Source: Osedax frankpressi
Lineage: Eukaryota; Annelida; Polychaeta; Sabellida; Siboglinidae
Assembly (NCBI GenBank): GCA_964035775.1
Contig: OZ038315.1
Coordinates: 25,661,303-25,725,302 of the forward strand
DNA length: 64,000 nt
Reading direction: 5' to 3'
Part shown: positions 1 to 10,600 of the stretch, piece by piece
How the letters are laid out: each line of letters begins with the position of its first letter
How positions within the stretch are numbered: the first letter of the stretch is position 1
Made by a program: the position numbers and the translations under genes
The notes under the pieces: model-generated
Database searches by the model: none
Told to the model about the DNA's origin: nothing
The model's input: only the letters and a program-made list of their open reading frames with translations

Positions 1-398
1 CTACAGGAAGCTGGCGATTAAATGGCATCCCGATAAATTTCCCGAGGCCGAAAAGCCAAAAGCTCAAGATAAATTCATGGACATCGCCGCAGCAAAAGAG
101 GTGAAGGATTATTTAAAGATTCATTTATTAGGATAATTAAATTTCAATTTATTTCGTTTAATCTATGTTTTGTAAATCTATGTAGTTTTTATAAAATATC
201 GATAAACAAATAATGTAGTTTTTGTAATGTACGACGTGCGATTCGCAGGTGTTGACGGATAAAGAGAAACGCGCCCAGTATGACTCCGGAGTAGATCCAC
301 TCGACGCCGAACAGCAAGCCGAACACAACCAACAGCAGCAGTGGCAAGGCTTCGACCCTTTCGAGAGTGGCGGCAGCTTCAAGTTCCACTTCAACTAA
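1..398 (+). CDS. DNAJC3: DnaJ homolog subfamily C member 3 (P58IPK), 3' end
   Basis: These are the last two coding exons of the endoplasmic-reticulum co-chaperone DNAJC3, which pairs TPR repeats with a J domain that stimulates the Hsp70 BiP; the family is also known as a PERK/PKR inhibitor. Exon 1-100 (cut by the window edge) gives the J domain with its HPD motif (YRKLAIKWHPDKF) and then DIAAAKE. Exon 249-398 gives VLTDKEKRAQYDSGVDPLD, a Q-rich linker, WQGFDPFESGG and the family C-terminus FKFHFN followed by TAA. The 148-base intron 101-248 runs GTGAAG to TTCGCAG and splits the codons in phase 0. The ending agrees closely with vertebrate DNAJC3, so the call is firm. The stop codon at 396-398 overlaps the stop of the opposite-strand receptor gene. 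A plus-strand AATAAA near 866 lies inside that gene and could serve as the poly(A) signal (inference). Confidence 0.95.
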
Positions 399-3300
399 TC
401 GGCGGCGTCGATATTCGGAGAGGTGACGTCTGACAATAGGTCTCTCCTCATCTCGTCCTGCGTGTGATAAAGCAGGTCACGCACCGCCAACACCCCACCA
501 CCTCACCTCCTCACCTCACCCTACACGACAGCCACCAACGACTACACCGACCTTTACCCCACTTACCCCACTTACCGTCGAACCCCTCACCAGACGTACA
601 GTCAACAAAATCGAAGCCGTAATCAGAAGCACAAATCCGAGAATGACGAATGCCAACGACAGATATTCGGAGAGCTTTTGTTTATTCAGCAGTTTCACTT
701 TTAGCTCTTCTACGTGCCGGTCGTCGATTTGCGCAAACTGCGAAGCATTAGGCGGCGTAATGTAAACACCGGCAGATACCTAGATACAGCGTTACATACC
801 TCGTCGATCCAGATCACCGGCAGAACAGTGAACGGCACCAAATTCAAATCGCTGCGAGTGTTATGAAATAAAATTTAGATTCTTTGAGAAATTTTCATTT
901 TCTACAGACCAGCAGCAAATGTGTTTTTTATGCGATAATAAAATTATTTTGTTTACCTCAACGTTTCGCTTGTATTGAAATAGACGTTGATTTGCAACCT
1001 CTTGCGAACGGATAAGATCACCGCCGAATCCTGCAAATAACCGATGATCACGTAAGAAATTTATTGGGAGGTATAATATTTAATAAAACAAAAAAAAAAC
1101 CTAAGTGAAAAGCAATTGTGTGTAGTGCATGGATTGAAACTACATGAAAGACCAAATAATGCTGACCGGTTGGAGATTAAATATGGTTTCGTGTGCAGAT
1201 TTATTCGGTTTAAGTCCAGTCACTTGTTTTAGATACTCCGGTGCCAAGTAGAAGTGTGGCTGGGACATGATTATGGGTGCATCTGTAATGGCATCAAAGT
1301 CAGATTTATGTTATTAAATCTTACTTATATCTTTTTGATATCTTTATTTTAATATCTTACTTAAATGTTTTTGATATTTTATGTAATCTTTCGGCATTTT
1401 CTACATAAGTGGTCTACAATGCCTCTAACATCGGCCTAGTACGGCAATTAAGGTAATTACGTAATTAAGGTAATTACACTTGTTCTAAGTACTAATCAAA
1501 GGATCGCTTGTCTCGGAACTATTTCTAAATTGAACATATAAAAACTAAATTACAAATTGCTTTTTACATTCATTTTATTTATTGACGTATTGGTTGTAAA
1601 GTGTAGAGCTAGACTAATCCTACAATGGCATAAACAACATACTATAAATATACTTGAAGTAAGACGAGTATATAGTTTTAAATTAATCGATGAGAATAAA
1701 CTAGATATATGTATAGTTTTAATATTTACCTACATGTTAAGCTAAGTTACACGTGTAAGAGAGGCTGTAATTTACAACTGTAAGGGAGGCTGTAATTTGC
1801 AACTGTAAGGAAGGCTGTAATTTACAACTGTAAGGGAGGCTGTAATTTACAACTATAAGGGAGGCTGTAATTTACAACTGTAAGGGAGGCTGTAATTTAC
1901 AACTGTAAGGCAGGCTGTAATTTACAACGCTATGGGAGGTTGTAATTTACAACTGTAAGGGAGGCTGTAATTTACACATGTAAGGGAGGCTGTAATTTAC
2001 ACGTGTAAGGGAGGCTGTAATTTACAACTGTAAGGGAGGCTGTAATTTACACGTGCAAGGGAGGCTGTAATTTACACGTGTAAGGGAGGCAGTAATTTAC
2101 TTGTTTAAGGGAGGCTGTAATTTACAACTGTAAGGGAGGCTGTAATTTACATGTTTAAGGGAGGCTGTAATTTACACGTGTAAGGGAGGCTGTAATTTAC
2201 AACTGTAAGGGAGGCTGTAATTTACAACTGTAAGGGAGGCTGTAATTTACAACTGTAAGGGAGGCTGTAATTTACACGTGCAAGGGAGGCTGTAATTTAC
2301 ACGTGTAAGGGAGGCAGTAATTTACAACTGTAAGGGAAGCTATAATTTACAACTGTAAGGGAAGCTGTAATTTACAACTGTAAGGGAAGCTGTAATTTAC
2401 AACCGTAAGGGAGGCTGTAATTTACAACTGTAAGGGAGGCTGTAATTTACATGTTTAAGGGAGGCTGTAATTTACACGTGTAAGGGAGGCTGTAATTTAC
2501 ATGTTTAAGGGAGGCTGTAATTTACAACTGTAAGGGAGGCTGTAATTTACATGTTTAAGGGAGGCTGTAATTTACACGTGTAAGGGAGGCTGTAATTTGC
2601 ACGTATAAGTGAGGCTGTAATCTACACGTGTAACAGAGGCTATAGAACAACTAACCTCGACATACGGAAACATTCAACACCCCGCTGTGTAGACAGTTGG
2701 GCGTACAGAACCCAAGGTTTGTACGGTCGGTGTCAGTAACTTCAGCAAATAGGTCGTCAGGTGGGGTGTATACATGGGATTTGATGCCCTAGTCAGTAGA
2801 ATCAGAAGTAATGGGATATTCATATCCCTAAAGTTTGTGACATTTCTTTAGAGAAGTATAAGAGGTAATGAGATTGTATACACAATCTCATTACTATGGG
2901 AAATAATTAATTAATTATAATTAAAAATTAATATTTTATATCTGAATCAGAAAAGTATCGGCATTATTAAAGTAAAACATAAATAGTTAAAAAAGGTCAT
3001 AATTTACTGTAAATGTATAACCTTTACAGCAGAATTTCCCTGGTGGTTTACGTGAATTGAACGACATATATCAGATGAGAAAATGTACAAAGAATTATTC
3101 AATTTTGGGGAAAAAATACTTCCATCTAAAAAATAATAAGTTTGCAACTTTTCATGAACTTTAGTTGAATTTATATATAACAAAAATCAGTTGCAATTCT
3201 TTCAAATTCTATTTCAATTAGACTTAATTCTTATTAGTACATCAAAGGTTTTCACTAAATTATAACAATTTTTTAAAAATATTTAGTCCAAAAGTTAGTC

Positions 3301-5659
3301 GATTCGAGGAATTAATCGTAACAAATATGATGTTGTATATTTACAATGTTAATTTAATAAATAAATATAAAGTATATAATGAAATGAATTGCATTTTTTA
3401 AAATACAATTTAAAAACAATTCTAATTATTTAGACAAAGCAAATATTACGCCGACTCAGGATGTCTATTTCGATCTCACATTATATAATATGCTTATATC
3501 AGCATTTTATGTATTATTAGAAACATTTCAATATAACCTATATCTGAAAATATTCTTACACCTACAACAGCCTATAAGCGTTACAATGTAAATTTAAATA
3601 CACACTCAAGAATTAAAAACACGACACCTTATGAATTAAAAAAATAGTATCTTAACTCAGTTACAGTATCGACTTGATATGTAAAACAAATGAGGTCGTA
3701 GGGTAAATATAGGTGTCGCCCCAGACCCCAGGGTTACGAACCTGTTCCGTTTAAAGAATTCGATGAATTCGTATTCCAAAACTCAAGTTTGCTGCGAATA
3801 TTAAATAGTTAGTTTGAAACAGTCAATTGATTACTTAGATAGAATATATAGAATTAATTACTTAGATAGAATATATAGAATTGATTACTTAGATAGAATA
3901 TATAGAATTGATTATTAAGAACTTATTATCAAACCTTTCAGCATTCCATGATTTTATAGAGCCGAGGGTAGAGATATCATCAGAGCCATCGTGAATCTCG
4001 TAAATTCCATCTGTGGATCCATTTCCATTTGGCTACGATTTCGTGACAGATTTTGAAATTAGGATGCATAAAGGGCTAAAGAATAAATTTCGCAGATTTA
4101 ATTGCTGGAGGGAAGTAATAATGGAGGGAAGAAGGGAGATATAGGGGAAGAAGTGAGAGATAGGGCAATAAGGGAGATATAGGGGAAGAAGGGAGATATA
4201 GGGCAAGAAGGGAGAGATAGGACAAAGAAGTGAGAGATGAGATACAATAGGGAGGGAGAGAAACTCAATACATTTAACAATAAATATTATTATAGTAGTA
4301 TAGGAATTAACTATTAAAGATATTTAATATATGAATCATAATTAATATTTTATATAGACTAACAACATAATTAAATATTGCTTTGCATTATTCTAATGTA
4401 GACATTGGTAGGACTAATAAAGTCATACTTACAGGTACAAAAAGGCCAAAAGTATCAATTGGAGTTATCATGTGGATAACAGGGTCCTTGTAGCCCCACA
4501 GTAGTTCTCCGACAGTAAGCCGGATGAATAGGTGGCGTTTAGAAAAAGACAGTAATTCTNNNNNNNNNNNNNNNNNNNNNNNNNNNNNNNNNNNNNNNNN
4601 NNNNNNNNNNNNNNNNNNNNNNNNNNNNNNNNNNNNNNNNNNNNNNNNNNNNNNNNNNNNNNNNNNNNNNNNNNNNNNNNNNNNNNNNNNNNNNNNNNNN
4701 NNNNNNNNNNNNNNNNNNNNNNNNNNNNNNNNNNNNNNNNNNNNNNNNNNNNNNNNNNNGGCATATATTATTAACTAGAATATATATTATTGACTAGAAA
4801 CATGCATTTGATATGATAACATCAATACATTAATAATAACAACAACAATAAAAAGATTATAAAGTAAAATAAGATCTCAAATCCGCAAAAGGTCGAATAA
4901 GGAATAGATTTAGGGTAGAATAAAATGCGCGTGATCCAGTTGGGCATTCGAATGCATTTCGAAAAAGAAATTACCAACCACTATGGGAATATCGGGTACG
5001 GTGAGGACCAAGGATTCGCTGTAAGCAGAACGTTCGGACTCAAATACATAGTACTTCCTCTGCGAGTAGCTGATGGTGCCGTTCGATTGGACAACGTTCT
5101 CTTTCGAGATGATCTCCCTACGAAGTATTCTCGATATCATACTTGACGTGTAGGTATGCGAGTGTACGGGTCTAAGCGGGTGCGCGATAGGGTGTAGGCG
5201 GGGCTACGAGTGTGGGTGTGAGCGAGTGTGCTGACCTGAGTGAGCGCGAGACAGGAGGTGAGTGAGTCGGTACGGGAACTGTTAAAACAGTTAATTGAAA
5301 ACCTGTAGGTAAACGGTCCGATGTCTTTTAGTGCTGGTTTGTATCCGGCCACTACTTCTAGAGGATTTGTAACGTTCCACACGTAGATCTGTCGGAAAAC
5401 CGGTACGGGAGGAGAGAGCCAGTTGTCGTAACTTTCAGAGCCGTTAACCAAAATAGCTTGCTGCGATTAATTGGATGATATACAAAATATATAAATGGTG
5501 AAGAAATTATTTTACCAATATTATTAAATAATACCAACATAAAAAGTTAATAAAAGTTATAGCTTTTTAATATACAGTTTATTATTAATATTATTAAATA
5601 ATACTAACATAAAAAATTAATAAAAGTTATAACTTTTTAATATACAGTTTTAAGTTTTG

Positions 5660-5720
<61 letters not shown>

Positions 5721-5967
5721 GCTACATACATATATATATATATATAAATCGATTTAATTTAATGTATAAAAGTTAATAATAACATTATATTTTAAAAGTA
5801 AGTATAATAAACATATTACATAATACATACATATATCGTTTACATTTATAAACCTTATAAATAGTATCTTTAATTATTATTTTAATTACAAAAAGAGTTA
5901 TAACACCTGTTATGCAAATAATAAATGATATACAAATAATAATTATTAAAACTAAGTTATAAATCAT
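395..5967 (-). CDS. SCARB2: CD36/LIMP-2 family scavenger receptor class B (SCARB2-like)
   Basis: Exons in order: 5967-5854, 5460-5303, 5117-4975, one entering the assembly gap and ending at 4433, 4032-3935, 3791-3742, 3125-3022, 2788-2656, 1282-1167, 1030-957, 851-800, 779-576, 457-395; phases agree throughout. The product is a two-pass membrane glycoprotein of about 490 residues, near human LIMP-2 (478). Exon 1 gives the N-terminal membrane segment. Family signatures follow: NGSESYDNW, VWNVTNP, GPFTYRE, GELLWGYKDP, FGLF, DGIYEIHDG, FSSDICRSI, GFCTPNC, SGVLNVSVC, MSQPHFYLAPEY and LPVIWIDE. The large loop faces the lumen or cell exterior. Exon 779-576 encodes the second membrane segment (SLAFVILGFVLLITASILL). 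The last exon adds a cytoplasmic tail containing DEMRRDLL, close to an acidic di-leucine lysosomal sorting signal. Without the last intron the frame would instead end at 516. Human LIMP-2 traffics beta-glucocerebrosidase; the ligand here is unknown, and SCARB1 or CD36 orthology is not excluded. Confidence 0.92.
1745..2640. repeat. 25-bp minisatellite in a SCARB2 intron
   Basis: About 36 tandem copies of a 25-bp unit whose plus strand reads GTAAGGGAGGCTGTAATTTAC followed by a variable linker. The linker is AACT, ACGT or a form of ATGTTT, and the ACGT form creates the perfect palindrome TTACACGTGTAA. The array starts about 15 bases after the 5' splice site of exon 2788-2656 and fills the first half of a 1.37-kb intron. 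On the gene's sense strand each unit contains TTACAG, so it offers repeated AG acceptor-like sites. Confidence 0.97.
4090..4260. repeat. Degenerate purine-rich tandem repeat
   Basis: Loose repeats of GGGAGATATAGGGGAAGAA and GGGAGAGATAGG lie in the SCARB2 intron 4033-4432, on the antisense strand, about 60 bases upstream of the 3' splice site at 4033. Confidence 0.8.
4560..4759. other. Assembly gap of 200 N
   Basis: Exactly 200 ambiguous bases, probably a nominal gap size. It removes the 5' part of the SCARB2 exon that ends at 4433 and part of the intron before it. By comparison with LIMP-2, roughly 15 residues between IPIVVG and ELLSF are missing. Confidence 0.99.
5660..5720. repeat. (AT)n microsatellite
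   Basis: Near-perfect AT dinucleotide run in the first intron of the SCARB2-like gene. Similar short AT runs occur at about 7604-7650, 45478-45547, 43590-43660, 56850-56910, 61318-61432 and 63000-63058. Confidence 0.95.
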
Positions 5968-7271
5968 AATGTTATATAAAAAAAAAGAAATTATAAAAAT
6001 TATATAAATTTTAAAGTCATGTGATACTTATACAAAATTGAATTTATTTATTTAGTTTAGTCATGTGATTTCTGATTTATATCCGGATTTATATATTGTA
6101 AATAGTAGATTTTTGTATTCTAATATGTATTTGAATGCAAATATATAGACATTAATAAATCTCTATTCGATTTAACAAAATATACATAAGATCGTAATTA
6201 AGTTATTTTAAAATTTGAATTTACCAAATACATTTATTTATTGTGATTATTTTATTATTTGCGATTACGCATTTGTATATTAAAATTTGTATTGGATATA
6301 TAACGTAATATTGTAATTTTCTTAGAGAATGACTATGACCTAAAAAATAACTCTATAAATGTGTAATAGAAATATTATAAATATTGTAATATTTATATAA
6401 TATAATCCAAGATTACCAGGGTTATTTTTGGTATAATATTAACAGAAGAAAACGTATATTTATATGATAGAAATGATTTGATTGAAATTATTGTAGTTTA
6501 TTAATTATTGTAGTTTAATTAATTAGTTTAATAAAGTCATACATTTTATTACATTTAAGGATTGAAAATATATATTCATAAAGTTATATACATAATAAAA
6601 GGAAAATTGGGTTTTATTATCATTACTAACTACACTTTCGTATTCTTACAGAACATCATACAGTTACGCATTTTAAAAATAATATATATATATATTAAAT
6701 TGGTGACTATTGACTTAATATTCTAAACAGTTATTCTAAATCCATATTTTAAAAGGTTATTGTAATAATTATTGTAATAATAAAAAAATTATAATACATG
6801 ATAATACAACCCTTAGATATTTTTACAATTAAATCTTGCTATAACAATTAGTGCTTATGATAATTGATTTATATAAAACGATCATATATTTTAATAAATA
6901 ATACTTTTTTTAACAGTTATAATAGTAATATAAAATCAATCTATCATAAGCTAAATATTCGTTATAGCTATAGTTATATATATAGTTACTCTACATAGTT
7001 TAATCAATACCTCATCTAAAAGAATGATAAACACTAGTTACTAATTAATAATTAGTTGATTTACAATACATACTAGATTTATACAATAGATTTGGTTTGT
7101 CTAATCAAAATCTATAGTTTCAATTCAAAATGAATACTTTTATATTTGTTGTGAAATTTCTATTTAATCATGTGATATTTATATACAAATCCATTGAAAA
7201 AATTTAGATATTAAAATTTATTTTTTCTTTCGAAATTAAATTTATTAGAATTTAAAATAAATTACACAAAT
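5968..7271. other. Head-to-head spacer between SCARB2-like gene and POLR1E
   Basis: About 1.3 kb of AT-rich DNA between two divergent start codons, so it should hold both promoters. I see no CpG-rich core or clear TATA element in this AT background. The only structured segment is a decayed inverted copy of POLR1E exon 2 with its flanks at about 6190-6475. Confidence 0.6.
6190..6475 (-). pseudogene. Decayed inverted copy of POLR1E exon 2 and flanking introns
   Basis: The minus strand here aligns with plus 8253-8495. Shared blocks are AAATCATTTCTATCATA, TCTATTACACATTTATAGAG, TTATTTTTAGGTCA (the 3' splice site and exon start) and GTAAATTCAAAT..AAAATAACTTAATT (the 5' splice site and start of the next intron). 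The exon interior has diverged and is about 30 bases longer, so it is probably not functional. It lies upstream of POLR1E in the opposite orientation. Confidence 0.7.
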
Positions 7272-7604
7272 ATGGATGAATATACACTTGTTATGGATAA
7301 AAAAGTATTTCAAAATAAAGCTGATAAAATCACGATAGGTAAATTTTTATATTTGTTACCGAATTATCGCTATAATTTAAAAAAATCTGCACACTAATAA
7401 CTATATATTGCCTGTAGGTCGATATTTAGTACACTAAATATCAACACATCACGACCAAACTATATAAGGGCTAAATTAGTATTTTATCCTGATTTTGACA
7501 ACAAGAACTCCTAAAAGAAAATTCGTAAAAATATGTCATGGCTATAAATCTATGAATATAAATTGTTCTTTTTGTGCATGGTTCAATATAAATCACAATA
7601 TTTA

Positions 7605-7656
<52 letters not shown>

Positions 7657-10600
7657 ACTTATATATAACTCGGTTATTTTTACATTATGATTAAATTATA
7701 TGTGATTATAAATTTCAGTGAAATTAAAAATTTGTCATTTAATATAATATAATTAGTATTTTAAATAACTCATTATTGAATACATAATAAAAAATATCAC
7801 TACCAATTAGAATAATTAATTTGTTCTCAGTACTGTTATAACTGTAGATATAATTGGTAATGACTAGATATGACAAATGCATATACTACAGAGATATTAC
7901 TATTTATACATATATTATTATATACTATTCTCTTACTAATTATGTAAATATAACATGAACAATATGTACTTGGTTGAATTGTTAATATAAGTGAAAATAA
8001 TATGTTTTTGTGATTTGATCTAATACTAATTTTGATTTGATCTAATATTCAATTTAATAATTGTATTTGTGAATTTAGATTTAAAATTTGATTTTATGAC
8101 TTTTCTTAACATTTCAATTATATATTTTTTTAATATTTAATATTTTATACCTATAATTCAACTTACAATAATAAACTTATATCATTAAGTTCTATTATTA
8201 ATCTTTATGCATGCATAAATAATATATATAACTTGATATAGGAATAACTACTAAATCATTTCTATCATAAAAATCCAATTAAATATAATTTTTTTTCTTT
8301 TACTATTTCTATTCTATAAATATTACAATATTGATCATTTTTCTATTACACATTTATAGAGTTATTTTTAGGTCAACCATTCATTGAGAAAACAGTAATA
8401 TTAAATTTTATATCTAATCAAAATTGTAATACAATAAAGAAAAATATGTGTGGTAAATTCAAATATGAAAATAACTTAATTTGTCAAAACTGTTTGTTTA
8501 GTTGATTTATTTGGCTTTAATTTATGAATTTAAGATAGATTTGTGAATTTCTAAATACATAGATAAGTTCAATTTGTAATATAATATACACCCAGCTAAC
8601 AGAGCAATATAATAGTTTTACAAAATACTGTCAAGTGTTGTACAAATTATTAAAATTATTAAAAGAAATTATGTAATGCATAAAATGAAATACTAAGCAA
8701 ACTTTGATTGTTTAGCTGGTATTTTATTGTACTTGACAATAAATAATATAAAATGAATTGAAAATTTTTAATATTAATTTATATTAATGATTTACATTGT
8801 GATTATAAATTCCCCATGAATTATATAACTGTTATAATTTCTCATATCATTATTTTAAATAAAATAAAATTATAAAAAAAAATTATACAAATAAAATAAA
8901 TGTTCTTTTTTATTATATAATAAAAAAATAAAATGACTTTGATGGTTTCCTGGGATAACTATAACATTATGTATATATATTTTATATTCATATATATTTA
9001 CCCAGCAACAATTTGGGTAATTTATTTGATTGCATAATTTATTTATAATAAATGAGAAATAATATTTTAAGTATATATACAATTATTATATAAGATTGTA
9101 TAATAGTTACATCATCTGGTTTTATCTAAAGAAACTAGATGATGTAACTGTTATAATTTATTAAAATAAAATATGATTATAATATAATTTAAATACAAAT
9201 AAAATTTATTTTTATTATATAACAAAAAACTAAAATAGTCTGGATGTATTATTGGGTTGGGCATATAATATGTATTTTATGGAGAAATTCAGCATTTGTT
9301 ATATTATATAATGTAATGAAGTTAATATATATTTTATATGTATTAAATTAGGCATTTTATCATATATCATATAATTTATTAATAATAATACTATTATTAA
9401 ACATAGATTATTATTTTTTAATATCATAAATATATTGTAAACAGCAAAATTTCAAAATGCGCAGTTAAAAAGAAATCATTACGGTGATTTGAAAGTTATT
9501 AAATCTCATGTTCAGCAAAATAGAAAACATATTTGTAATGATATTGTTAGTATACTTTTAATTTCAAGTTACTCTATATTCAAATATTGGTTACAAATAA
9601 ATATATTATTAATCATAGTTTATAAATAGCTCTATTATATATATTATTACCATGAAGTATTATAATATATAATTTTCAAATAGATTATTATTTATGGATT
9701 GAAACGATTTAATATTATATTTTCTATTAGTGAAAAATGATCTTTATTTTTTGAAATCTATCTAAAATATTTTTAATTTCAACTTGTAATTCATAATCAT
9801 AGAATATCATGTAACTGTCACTATTAGTTAATGTCATTGTAGATAGAATATTGAAAAGTTATATATAAAATATTGGTAAATTTTTAGAATAATTTTTCTA
9901 TACCTATTCTTCAATTTGGCAATTATGTCCTATCTATATTAATTATATACTATATGTATATATATTATACTGTCAAAATATACTATCTATATTATTTAAT
10001 AAAACTATAAAATAGTTTTATTAAATTCGGATACAGAAACTAAAATATCATTGTTTTTGAGCAATTGATGTTTTCATTTATAAATTTGTAGATTATAAAA
10101 GCTAATATTACAAAATATAAGGGAACTAAGGAATCCAATATTCTTTCCAAGTTAGTTTTTTCTATGATATGACTATTATAAATTATTAAATAAGGATAAT
10201 ACAGTTTTATAATAATTATTATGGATGTGTTATTGTGTAATTGTCTATTAAATATCTATTTATAGAATTTATGTTGGAGTTCTAAAAGAAGGTGAAAAGA
10301 AAATTCATATTTTAGATGCTTCAATTTACAATTTCAAACCAGTGTTAAAAGGTGTGAGATAATTTATTTGTTAAATTCTAAACATGATCATAAATTCTTA
10401 ATTTCATATTATGCTATCTACATGATGGAAATTATTAATATTAACAGTATAAATTGAGAATTCAATAAATTACAATAAATATAATATTTGAATTGTACTT
10501 ATAATAATTGCTGTTCAGATACAAATGAAAATGTGAAAATTGATAATTTGGAAAAAATTGAGAATGTCAGAGAATTGGTTTGTATGTAATTTATGTAATT

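Noticed and set aside
3720-3790. Apparent frameshift in the SCARB2 gene after NGTG
   Set aside because: Resolved as a normal splice: exon 3791-3742 ends ACA G|GTTCGT and exon 3125-3022 continues with GSIFSPK.
4468-4778. Open frames running through the N gap
   Set aside because: They are produced by ambiguous bases; the real SCARB2 exon enters the gap in another frame.
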